A DNA stretch of 64,000 nt, from assembly GCA_050789445.1 (NCBI GenBank), contig JAILXR010000001.1, positions 2,790,001 through 2,854,000 of the forward strand, read 5' to 3'. The notes under the pieces were generated by a model that saw only the letters and a list, made by a program, of their open reading frames with translations, ran no database searches and was not told where the DNA came from. The translations under genes and the position numbers were made by a program. Of the stretch, positions 28,433 through 35,533 are shown one piece after another. This DNA is from JAWSVE01 sp050789445 (lineage in GTDB: Bacteria; Pseudomonadota; Gammaproteobacteria; Pseudomonadales; Cellvibrionaceae). The first letter of the stretch is position 1. The number at the start of each line of letters is the position of its first letter.

Positions 28433-29197
28433 ATGTCAGATAACAACTCAAAAACAGACGCAGCATCAGGAAAAAACATCGATACAGAATCGATGATAGA
28501 AAAAAAAGAAATCAAACTAGAAGCAAAGCGAAAAGATGTTCGCAGCTATGTGATTCGTGGCGGACGAATGACCGAAGGGCAGAAAGGAGCCTTTGATCGT
28601 TACTGGGATCAATACGGATTAAGTTTATACGACGGTGAAATATCATCAGATAAAGCGTTCAACAACAACGCTCCACTTATTGTTGAAGTCGGCTTTGGTA
28701 TGGGTGATTCACTACTAGAAATGACAAAGTTAGAAACCGACAAAAACTTCGTCGGTATAGAAGTTCATCCGCCCGGAGTCGGACGTTTAATAAATTCGGC
28801 CGGTAAAGACGAAGTAAAAAACTTACGCGTTTACATGGCCGATGCCATTGATGTATTAAATGATTGCTTCGCCGATAATAGCATTGATCGATTCCAGCTG
28901 TATTTTCCCGATCCATGGCACAAAAAAAAGCATCATAAACGCCGCATAGTACAAACAGAGTTTTCAAATTTAATACTCAAAAAATTAAAAACAGGCGGCG
29001 TATTCCATCTAGCAACCGATTGGGAAAACTACGCAGAATACATGGTAGAAGTACTAGAGCCCATAACAGGCTTTGAAAACCAAGCAGGCAAAGAGCTATT
29101 TTCACCAAGGCCAGACTACAGGCCAATCACAAAATTCGAAAAGCGTGGCGAACGATTAGGGCATGGTGTTTGGGATTTGCTATATAAAAAGGTTTAA
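28433..29197 (+). CDS. trmB: tRNA (guanine(46)-N(7))-methyltransferase
   Basis: Makes m7G46 in tRNA variable loops with SAM. The 254-residue protein has a charged N-terminal extension of about 35 residues, then RGGRMTEGQKGAFDRYWDQYG, SAM motif VEVGFGMGDSLLEM, GIEVHPPGVGRL, and the signature YFPDPWHKKKHHKRRIVQ. The C-terminal TKFEKRGERLGHGVWDLLY is standard. Confidence 0.96.
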   Translation: MSDNNSKTDAASGKNIDTESMIEKKEIKLEAKRKDVRSYVIRGGRMTEGQKGAFDRYWDQYGLSLYDGEISSDKAFNNNAPLIVEVGFGMGDSLLEMTKLETDKNFVGIEVHPPGVGRLINSAGKDEVKNLRVYMADAIDVLNDCFADNSIDRFQLYFPDPWHKKKHHKRRIVQTEFSNLILKKLKTGGVFHLATDWENYAEYMVEVLEPITGFENQAGKELFSPRPDYRPITKFEKRGERLGHGVWDLLYKKV

Positions 29198-29245
29198 AGT
29201 CACGACTTAGAGAGAAAACAAAAAACTAATAGAAGAGTAGTTGTA

Positions 29246-29698
29246 ATGGAATACCATCTCGCTCAAATCAACATTGCTCAAGCTAAGGCATCGCTCGAAT
29301 CAGAAGTGATGAAAGGCTTTGTGAGCAGAATCGAAGAAATAAATTCATTAGCAGATATGGCCGATGGATTTATTTGGCGCCTCATCACAGAAGATGGCGC
29401 TAATTCCCGAATATTTAACGACCCATCACTCGTCATAAACATCAGCGTTTGGAAAGATATCGAATCGCTCAAACGCTTTGTTTATCAATCCGTTCATCTC
29501 GAATTAATCAAAGGCAAAGCCGGTTGGTTTCATAAACTAAAAGCTAGTCATCAAGCACTCTGGTGGATTCCAGCAGGGCATATTCCGACAGAGAAAGAAG
29601 GCAAAGAAAAATTAGATTATTTAGAAAAGCATGGGCCGAGTGAAAAAGTGTTTACGTTTTCAAAAAACTTTAAAAAGAACAAACACAATGAAAGTTAA
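29246..29698 (+). CDS. DUF3291 family protein
   Basis: The 150-residue product reads MEYHLAQINIAQAKASLESE, then FVSRIEEINSLADMADGFIWRL, SLVINISVWKDIESLKRFVYQSVH and LWWIPAGHIPTEKEGKEKLDYLEKHGPS. This is the DUF3291 pattern, a small dimeric alpha/beta-barrel type resembling antibiotic biosynthesis monooxygenase-like folds; function is not established. Its last 11 bases overlap the start of the next gene, so the two are likely translated together. Confidence 0.82.
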   Translation: MEYHLAQINIAQAKASLESEVMKGFVSRIEEINSLADMADGFIWRLITEDGANSRIFNDPSLVINISVWKDIESLKRFVYQSVHLELIKGKAGWFHKLKASHQALWWIPAGHIPTEKEGKEKLDYLEKHGPSEKVFTFSKNFKKNKHNES

Positions 29699-30848
29699 AA
29701 TCAAACAAAAGCATCGAGTAGCAAAAAAAAGAATGCTACTAGAATTCGCAGATAATTATCTTAATTATTTCAATGAGTTGTTAGATAAGTTTGAAAATAT
29801 AAGCCCTAACATCAGGTTGAGCTTGCCAAACATATTTTCTTCAAGAGATTTGGCGTGTGAAATAATCTACTCTTTAGATAAAGACCAAATATTCATAACG
29901 GTTAAAAATGGTTCCAAGAGTTCTGTTGATTTTACATATGGGAGTCCAATTGATGTATTAGATAAATCAGGGGTATGGAAAAAATCTAAAATCACAGCAG
30001 TAGCTATAGGAGCAGAAAGAGCATTTGTTGGAAATGCAGAGCTATCGGGTAATATAAAACCATTTGAATTTATAGGTAATGATTTTGAAGTAAAGTTTTC
30101 AGATATATTAATTAATTTTCCTAATGGATCTATTATGAGGCTTAATTATGGATTTGCAGCATCGTATACTTCATTCCAAAAGTATTATTTAAACAATTAC
30201 CAAGAAGAAATAGAAAATTATATATACAAAAGTTGGGATTTTTACTTAAAGAATGATTCAAAGATGGATTCCAGTGAAAAAAATACAAGGCAGAAAAAAG
30301 AATATCAAGAGATTATAAAAAAAATGGAGGTATTGTTTTTTGAAGAAAATATTAAAGAAAATGAAATTGACGATTTCATAACTTCAAATCCCATAATATT
30401 GGCTAAATGTTTTAGTATCGATCCAAGCTCTTTATTGCCACAGAAATTATTAGTCAATAAAGTTCCAAAGTTATTTACACAAGACTTGAAGCCTGATTTG
30501 ATTTGTCAAAATATACATGGAGATTGGATTATTCTCGATTATAAAAGATCAAAATATATTATAAAGAGAGAGGGAACTGCACGAGTTGCTGTTACATCGG
30601 AAGTTGAAGAATTAGTTACTCAATTAAAGCATTATCGCAGTTACTTTGAAGAAGGAAAGCATAGAGAATATTTTAAGGAATCAACCGGTTTTCAGCCATC
30701 AAATAAACCATTAACAATTGGATTAATCGGAAGAATTAATAAAGATCAACGTGCAAGTTTTCATTCTTCTATCGAAGACAAGCCAGGATATATAAAAATA
30801 TCAACATATAATGATTTGTACGAGCAATTTAAACATCTAGTTTCTTGA
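29688..30848 (+). CDS. DUF4263 (Shedu-like) nuclease candidate
   Basis: The frame is open from 29631, but the ATG at 29688 gives the shortest overlap with the DUF3291 gene and 386 residues. The N-terminal 200 residues match nothing I recognise. The C-terminal part reads like DUF4263/Shedu: ENEIDDFITSNPIILAKCF (224-242), KPDLICQNIHGDWIILDYKRSK with candidate PD-(D/E)xK residues Asp270, Asp284 and Lys286, then EVEELVTQLKHYRSYFEE. Shedu (SduA) proteins are single-gene anti-phage nucleases whose variable N-termini control activity. The sequence is more AT-rich than the trmB side and has a lysine/isoleucine-rich composition, which suggests transfer. Defence is inferred. Confidence 0.7.
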   Translation: MKVKIKQKHRVAKKRMLLEFADNYLNYFNELLDKFENISPNIRLSLPNIFSSRDLACEIIYSLDKDQIFITVKNGSKSSVDFTYGSPIDVLDKSGVWKKSKITAVAIGAERAFVGNAELSGNIKPFEFIGNDFEVKFSDILINFPNGSIMRLNYGFAASYTSFQKYYLNNYQEEIENYIYKSWDFYLKNDSKMDSSEKNTRQKKEYQEIIKKMEVLFFEENIKENEIDDFITSNPIILAKCFSIDPSSLLPQKLLVNKVPKLFTQDLKPDLICQNIHGDWIILDYKRSKYIIKREGTARVAVTSEVEELVTQLKHYRSYFEEGKHREYFKESTGFQPSNKPLTIGLIGRINKDQRASFHSSIEDKPGYIKISTYNDLYEQFKHLVS

Positions 30849-30860
30849 AAGCCTAAAAAA

Positions 30861-30882
30861 TAATTGGGTTAAGATGACAATT
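30861..30882 (+). repeat. repeat unit 1, TAATTGGGTTAAGATGACAA type
   Basis: A 22-base unit sharing 19 of 22 positions with the copy at 31020-31041. Sequences of the form AATTGGGGTCAGAT often border IS200-like or REP-associated transposase genes in marine gammaproteobacteria; here no transposase is present. Confidence 0.5.
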
Positions 30883-31019
30883 GATTTTTATAAAATCAAA
30901 TTTTAGTTTGATGTTGGTCGTCAATCGAGCATTAAAGTCCAAACACCTTGGGTGAAACGCCGGAATTCAAAGTTCCCTAGCGACGTCCATCTACATACAT
31001 AGTGGTATAGATTGAATAA

Positions 31020-31041
31020 TAATTGGGGTCAGATGATAATT
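31020..31041 (+). repeat. repeat unit 2, TAATTGGGGTCAGATGATAA type
   Basis: Second copy, 159 bp from the first, and closest to the known AATTGGGGTCAGA-type border motif. A third, weaker match (16 of 22) is at 31135-31156. Confidence 0.5.
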
Positions 31042-31187
31042 AAAGCTGCCAAATGTCGACTTAAACTAATAATAAAAAAATCGGACCCATCTCAAAATGA
31101 GTATTGCGTAGAAGTTGAAAAATAAAATATTAAATAATTAGAGCCAGATAACCATTAGGTTGTATTTGCTAAAACAAGAGACAGTTA

Positions 31188-31556
31188 ATGATCAATTTAT
31201 CATTTTGTAAAGTCGAAATTCACCCGAGAAATATTGTTGAAATCATACCGCATCCTGATGTTGAGATTGAGAAAGAGATGGTGGATGAATTTTTTTCATA
31301 CCTTGCTGAGAATGGAGTAGAAGGTAATATTTCTATTTTGTTGGATAAGTTAACAAAATTTTCTTATTCGTTTGAGTCCCTTATGATTTTAGGCGCAGAG
31401 GAGAGAATTAAAAATGTTGCCGTTGTTTCGTACGATAAGTTATCGATCGAAACGAGTGAATATATGATTCAGCGTTTTAATCAAAGCAAAAAGAATTCTG
31501 TGGTTTTTACTTCAAGAGAAGCAGCTGTGGATTGGCTAAAAACAATAACCTTATAA
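31188..31556 (+). CDS. SpoIIAA/STAS-like small protein
   Basis: A 122-residue product. Alternating strands and helices and the C-terminal pattern KNVAVVSYDKLS...SVVFTSREAAVDWLKT resemble the SpoIIAA-like (STAS fold) small cytosolic proteins, whose function is mostly unknown. An N-terminal strand region (FCKVEIHPRNIVEIIPHPDVEIEKEMVDEFFSYL) fits the same fold. No ribosome binding site is convincing. The assignment is a fold-level guess. Confidence 0.55.
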   Translation: MINLSFCKVEIHPRNIVEIIPHPDVEIEKEMVDEFFSYLAENGVEGNISILLDKLTKFSYSFESLMILGAEERIKNVAVVSYDKLSIETSEYMIQRFNQSKKNSVVFTSREAAVDWLKTITL

Positions 31557-31650
31557 GTGTTAAACAATAGGAGTTATTACCTGAAACCAAGAACAATAAT
31601 TTTCAGAGAGTAACTAACAATAACCATTTATTTAATTAGAGGTGTGAGAT

Positions 31651-31752
31651 ATGAGAAAAGATGGTGCTGCTTTACGTAATTTGTTGATTCTTGGCGGGAC
31701 GATTATTGTGTTGGCAATCGTCTCTGTTTTAATTGCTAAATACGTCGTTTAA
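31651..31752 (+). CDS. 33-residue single-pass membrane microprotein
   Basis: An ATG at 31651 opens a 33-codon frame: basic start MRKDGAALRN, then one hydrophobic helix LLILGGTIIVLAIVSVLIAKYVV, then TAA. GAGGTG lies about ten bases upstream and the next gene starts 18 bp after the stop. Size, charge distribution (positive inside) and ribosome binding site make it a plausible small membrane protein, perhaps working with the downstream DUF1269-like membrane protein. Confidence 0.6.
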   Translation: MRKDGAALRNLLILGGTIIVLAIVSVLIAKYVV

Positions 31753-31770
31753 CTTTGTGAGGGTTTAACA

Positions 31771-32277
31771 ATGAAAAGATTATGTTTCCTATCTCCTGAC
31801 TTGAGTCATGCTAGTCAAGTAGTTGAAGACCTAAAAAATAATGGCATACCGGAAAAGCATATTTATGTTTTAGCCAAATATGGCGTAGCTACTGATGGCC
31901 TCCCTGATGCTGGACCAGATTCTGATGATTTTTTACCTGCGTATAAACGTGGACTGGAGTTGGGCGGTACAGCTGGGCTTTTGGCTGGTTTATTTGCATT
32001 GGCTTTCCCTCCTTCTGGCATTATTGTGGGCGGAGGTTTGGTTCTATTGGTTGGGTTTTGGGGTGCAGGTGTTGGTGGAATTCTTACAGGGATCGCAGGC
32101 GGGTCCTTCTCAAACTCCAAGCTAAAATCATTTGAATCAGCAATAGATGAAAACAAACTGTTAGTAATGGCAGATGTACCTAAAAAAGACGTGGAAAGGT
32201 TTAAGGAAATTATCAAAAGACTAGATCCTGAAGTTGAGATAGAAGGAATCGAACCACCGGCGAAGCTCATCCCTTAA
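31771..32277 (+). CDS. DUF1269-like membrane stress protein
   Basis: The 168-residue product has an N-terminal ferredoxin-like piece (KRLCFLSPDLSHASQVVEDLKNNGIPEKHIYVLAK), a central glycine-rich hydrophobic hairpin (about 64-112; GGTAGLLAGLFALAFPPSGIIVGGGLVLLVGFW as two segments), and a C-terminal repeat of the first fold (KLLVMADVPKKDVERFKEIIKRL). This is the general arrangement of DUF1269/general stress protein 17M-like proteins. It follows the 33-residue gene by 18 bp and GAGGG precedes the start. Confidence 0.65.
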   Translation: MKRLCFLSPDLSHASQVVEDLKNNGIPEKHIYVLAKYGVATDGLPDAGPDSDDFLPAYKRGLELGGTAGLLAGLFALAFPPSGIIVGGGLVLLVGFWGAGVGGILTGIAGGSFSNSKLKSFESAIDENKLLVMADVPKKDVERFKEIIKRLDPEVEIEGIEPPAKLIP

Positions 32278-32330
32278 AAATAATTTTTGTAATAGTTAAG
32301 CCCAAACAATTATTGATTGAAATCGAATGT

Positions 32331-33689
32331 ATGAATAAAAAATTAATTAGTCCATTAAAAAATTTGGCAGATCAATTTGATAAATTAATTGTGGGGCGGC
32401 TTTGGCTTAAGATTTTGATTGCTCTTTTACTTGGGGTGATTTTCGGGATCTTAATTGGACCTGATCTAGGATTTCTTTCAGCAGAGTTAGTAAAAAATAT
32501 TACTGCTTGGTTGGCGTTTCCTGGACAAGTGTTTTTGGCGATCATTCAAATGATTGTTGTCCCGCTTGTTATTGCTTCAATAGTGAGGGGGTTAGCGGCT
32601 AATAATAATCCGGCTGCGGTCAAAAAAAATGGCGCAATTGCATTGTTGTTTATTGTTATATCGACTGCGCTTGCTGCAGCAATTGGTATTCTGTTGGCTT
32701 TGAATATTCAGCCGGGTCAATTTGTCGATGCGGCTACCCTCGTTGAGACTGGCACATCTTCAGCAGCCAATACAGTGGCGCAAGGTTTTCCTGCGATATC
32801 AGAACTGCCTAGCAAAGTATCAGAACTTATTCCTAAAAATCCATTGGCGTCCATGGCTTCAGGAGAAATGTTGCAAGTTATTTTATTCGCGGCTGTACTC
32901 GGAGCAGCGATGCTTTCTATCCCTGCACAACAATCAAAGCCGTTATTCGATCTATTTGGCGCGTTACAAGAAGTGAGTTTGCGAATCGTATCTTGGGCGA
33001 TGCTATTAGCGCCTTTAGCGGTATTTGGATTAATCACTCGTTTAGTTGCGAATCTTGGAATTGATGTACTTGCGGGTATGGCAGTGTATGTTTTCACGGT
33101 AGTTTTGGGATTGTTAACTGTTGCTGTACTCTATTTTATTGTCGCAAAATTTACAGTCACCCAATCATTAAGAGAGTTCTTTTTTAATGTGAAGGAGTTA
33201 TTGCTTCTCGCTTTTTCAACAAGTAGCTCGGCTGCGGTTATGCCAATGTCACTGCAAGTGGTTGAAGATAAGCTACATGTAAAACCAGAAATTGCCCGAT
33301 TTCTAATACCGCTCGGAGCCACTATTAATATGACCGGTACAGCAATGTATCAAGGTGTTGCGACGGTTTTTTTAGCTCAGGTTTTTAGTGTAGACCTCAG
33401 CTTATCCAGTTATCTTTTTATCGTCACTATGGCGATTGCAGCATCGATTGGGTCACCGGCAACCCCGGGTGCTGGAATCATAATTTTAAGCATGGTGCTT
33501 GAAGGTGTAGGCATACCAGCAGCAGGCATTGCTTTAATTCTGGGTGTAGATCGAATTTTGGATATGTGTCGGACGGCTGTCAACGTACTCGGAGATGTTG
33601 TTACTTGTACGACAGTTCAGTACTTTACGCGTGACTCTAGTGAAGCGAAAAATGAAGGTGAAGAGTTAGTAGTAAAGACCGTCGAATAA
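32331..33689 (+). CDS. dicarboxylate/amino acid:cation symporter (DAACS)
   Basis: Secondary transporter using Na+ or H+ gradients to import glutamate/aspartate or C4-dicarboxylates. The frame opens at a TTG (32313), but ATG at 32331 gives 452 residues starting MNKKLISPLKNL. Hallmarks: IQMIVVPLVIASIVRG, serine-rich re-entrant loop AFSTSSSAAVMPMSLQ, GATINMTGTAMYQGVATVFLAQ (cation and substrate site), TPGAGII, and GVDRILDMCRTAVNVLGD. About eight TM helices. Exact substrate cannot be told from sequence alone. Confidence 0.9.
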   Translation: MNKKLISPLKNLADQFDKLIVGRLWLKILIALLLGVIFGILIGPDLGFLSAELVKNITAWLAFPGQVFLAIIQMIVVPLVIASIVRGLAANNNPAAVKKNGAIALLFIVISTALAAAIGILLALNIQPGQFVDAATLVETGTSSAANTVAQGFPAISELPSKVSELIPKNPLASMASGEMLQVILFAAVLGAAMLSIPAQQSKPLFDLFGALQEVSLRIVSWAMLLAPLAVFGLITRLVANLGIDVLAGMAVYVFTVVLGLLTVAVLYFIVAKFTVTQSLREFFFNVKELLLLAFSTSSSAAVMPMSLQVVEDKLHVKPEIARFLIPLGATINMTGTAMYQGVATVFLAQVFSVDLSLSSYLFIVTMAIAASIGSPATPGAGIIILSMVLEGVGIPAAGIALILGVDRILDMCRTAVNVLGDVVTCTTVQYFTRDSSEAKNEGEELVVKTVE

Positions 33690-33707
33690 TTAAATATTAA
33701 TAAAATT

Positions 33708-34772
33708 ATGGAAAAGCTTAAAAATATTGGATTAAGCCATTGGTTTCAACGTCAGCTTGATGATGACAAGTTAGCGGCTCATGAAGTTGCTCGTGTTGTT
33801 TCTGTGCATAAAGATAGATACATGATAACAAATGGCGAAAAAGAAGTGTTTGCAGAGTTATCTGGAAATATCATGTATACCGCAAATTCCGCGACTGATT
33901 TGCCAACAGTCGGAGATTGGGTGTACGCAAATTTTTATGACGATGATACTCACGCGATTATCCATGATGTCATTCCCAGAAAAACAATATTAAAAAGAAA
34001 ATCAGCAGGAAAGTTAGTTGATTTCCAGTTAATCGCGGCAAATATTGATGTTGCTTTTATAATCCAATCAGCGAATGACAATTTTAATCTTAGAAGATTA
34101 GAACGTTATTTGGTCATGGTTAATGAAAGTGGGATTACGCCTGTCATCCTATTGAGTAAGTGCGACCTCATTACTCAAGATGAAATTGACGAATTAAAAA
34201 AAAGCATTTCAACAATCGCCCCTGAAGTGACTGTCTTAGCATTTAGTAATGTAAATGGCGAAAATGTTGATACGTTAAAAGACTCTTTGTTACACGGCTA
34301 TACATATTGCTTACTAGGCTCATCGGGTGTTGGTAAAACTACGTTATTAAATAGTATTTTAAGTAGGGAGGAATTTAAAACGCAATCTGTGAGTAAAAAG
34401 CAAAGCAAGGGAAGGCACACCACGACAAGTCGTGAATTAATACGATTAGATAACGGGGCAATGTTAATAGATACCCCAGGAATGAGAGAGCTTGGTAACA
34501 TATCAGTAGATACCGGTATTGACGAAACATTTTCGGAAATATCAGAACTTATCCATGGATGTAAATTTGGTAATTGCTCCCATACCAATGAAAAAGGTTG
34601 TGCGATATTGGCAGCGATAGAAAAAGGCGAATTGTCCGAACAGCGCTACAAAAGCTATCTGAAAATGAAAAAAGAATCGGCGTTTAATGAATTAACGTAT
34701 TCCGAAAAAAGAAAGAAAGACAAAGATTTTGGTAAAATGATTAAATCAACGCTAAAAAATAAAAACAAATAA
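33708..34772 (+). CDS. ribosome small subunit-dependent GTPase, RsgA family
   Basis: Circularly permuted GTPase that helps late 30S maturation. In 354 residues: N-terminal OB fold (about 25-95), then G4 SKCD (150-153), G1 GSSGVGKT (204-211), G3 DTPG (255-258), and a C-terminal zinc knuckle with Cys285, Cys290, His292 and Cys298. The N-terminus (LKNIGLSHWFQRQL) and lack of the usual orn or psd neighbour suggest the second RsgA-like lineage seen in several gammaproteobacteria beside the housekeeping copy. It follows the symporter by 18 bp. Confidence 0.88.
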   Translation: MEKLKNIGLSHWFQRQLDDDKLAAHEVARVVSVHKDRYMITNGEKEVFAELSGNIMYTANSATDLPTVGDWVYANFYDDDTHAIIHDVIPRKTILKRKSAGKLVDFQLIAANIDVAFIIQSANDNFNLRRLERYLVMVNESGITPVILLSKCDLITQDEIDELKKSISTIAPEVTVLAFSNVNGENVDTLKDSLLHGYTYCLLGSSGVGKTTLLNSILSREEFKTQSVSKKQSKGRHTTTSRELIRLDNGAMLIDTPGMRELGNISVDTGIDETFSEISELIHGCKFGNCSHTNEKGCAILAAIEKGELSEQRYKSYLKMKKESAFNELTYSEKRKKDKDFGKMIKSTLKNKNK

Positions 34773-34863
34773 TACCACCTAACATCCTCATGCAAGCGGG
34801 TAGTAAAAGTGCTACTCGTTTACCACTCTGTTTTTTAATCGTAGTTAACCAAAAGTAGCCATA

Positions 34864-35436
34864 ATGGAATTATTAGTTGAATACCCGTATTTGTTAGTGC
34901 CGTTAATTTTTTTTGCGAGAGTCGCGGATGTTTCGCTGGGAACATTTCGAACAATTGTTGTGTTCCGTGGTTACAAACTAATGGCGTCATTAATTGGTTT
35001 TTTTGAAATCACAATTTGGTTGGTTGCGGCAAGCCAGGTTTTAACAAACCTTGATCAGTGGTATTTAGCATTGGCCTATGCCAGTGGTTTTGCTGTGGGT
35101 AATTATGTTGGCATTACAATTGAAAGCCGTTTCGCCATTGGTAAAGAACTTGTTCGCTGCATATCATTTAATCGAGATGTTCTCGCAGACAATTTACGCG
35201 AGAAAGGTTTTAAAGTAGTTTCATTCGATGGTGATATGGGGGCATCTTATCCCGTTGAACTGCTGCTGATTATTGAAAAAAGACGAAACATTGCTTCGCT
35301 TATTCAGTTAATTAAAGAGCTAGATCATACCGCTGTTTATTCTGTATCTGATGTAAAAAGTGTTTATGACGGACCAGATATATTACCGCGCCGAAACTCT
35401 TTGCGAGGTGCATTTGCAGAGTTGGGGAAAAGTTAA
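34864..35436 (+). CDS. UPF0316/DUF2179 membrane protein
   Basis: The 190-residue product begins with three TM helices (YLLVPLIFFARVADVSLGTFRTIVV; LIGFFEITIWLVAASQVL; WYLALAYASGFAVGNYVGI) and ends with a small soluble DUF2179 domain (ISFNRDVLADNLREKGFKVVSFDGDM to VYSVSDVKSVY). This matches the UPF0316 family, inner-membrane proteins of unknown function with a PII-like C-terminal fold suspected to bind nucleotides. Confidence 0.85.
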   Translation: MELLVEYPYLLVPLIFFARVADVSLGTFRTIVVFRGYKLMASLIGFFEITIWLVAASQVLTNLDQWYLALAYASGFAVGNYVGITIESRFAIGKELVRCISFNRDVLADNLREKGFKVVSFDGDMGASYPVELLLIIEKRRNIASLIQLIKELDHTAVYSVSDVKSVYDGPDILPRRNSLRGAFAELGKS

Positions 35437-35461
35437 TTATTGAAGTTTCAGAAACAAATTT

Positions 35462-35504
35462 ATTGGAGTTATATGATAATAAAAAATGATCACCTAACTC
35501 CAAT
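35462..35504. terminator. possible bidirectional hairpin after UPF0316 gene
   Basis: Ten-base arms ATTGGAGTTA and TAACTCCAAT separated by 23 AT-rich bases between convergent genes. A long loop lowers confidence. Confidence 0.4.
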
Positions 35505-35533
35505 TATTACCTTCGTTTTAAGTCAATTCCGTT

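Larger units (their letters stand above)
30849..31187. other. 339-bp AT-rich gap with diverged direct repeats
   Basis: No coding frame is supported. It holds two similar 22-base units and a weaker third, listed separately. The stretch looks like the remains of a small mobile element or insertion scar, but no terminal structure was proven. Confidence 0.45.
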
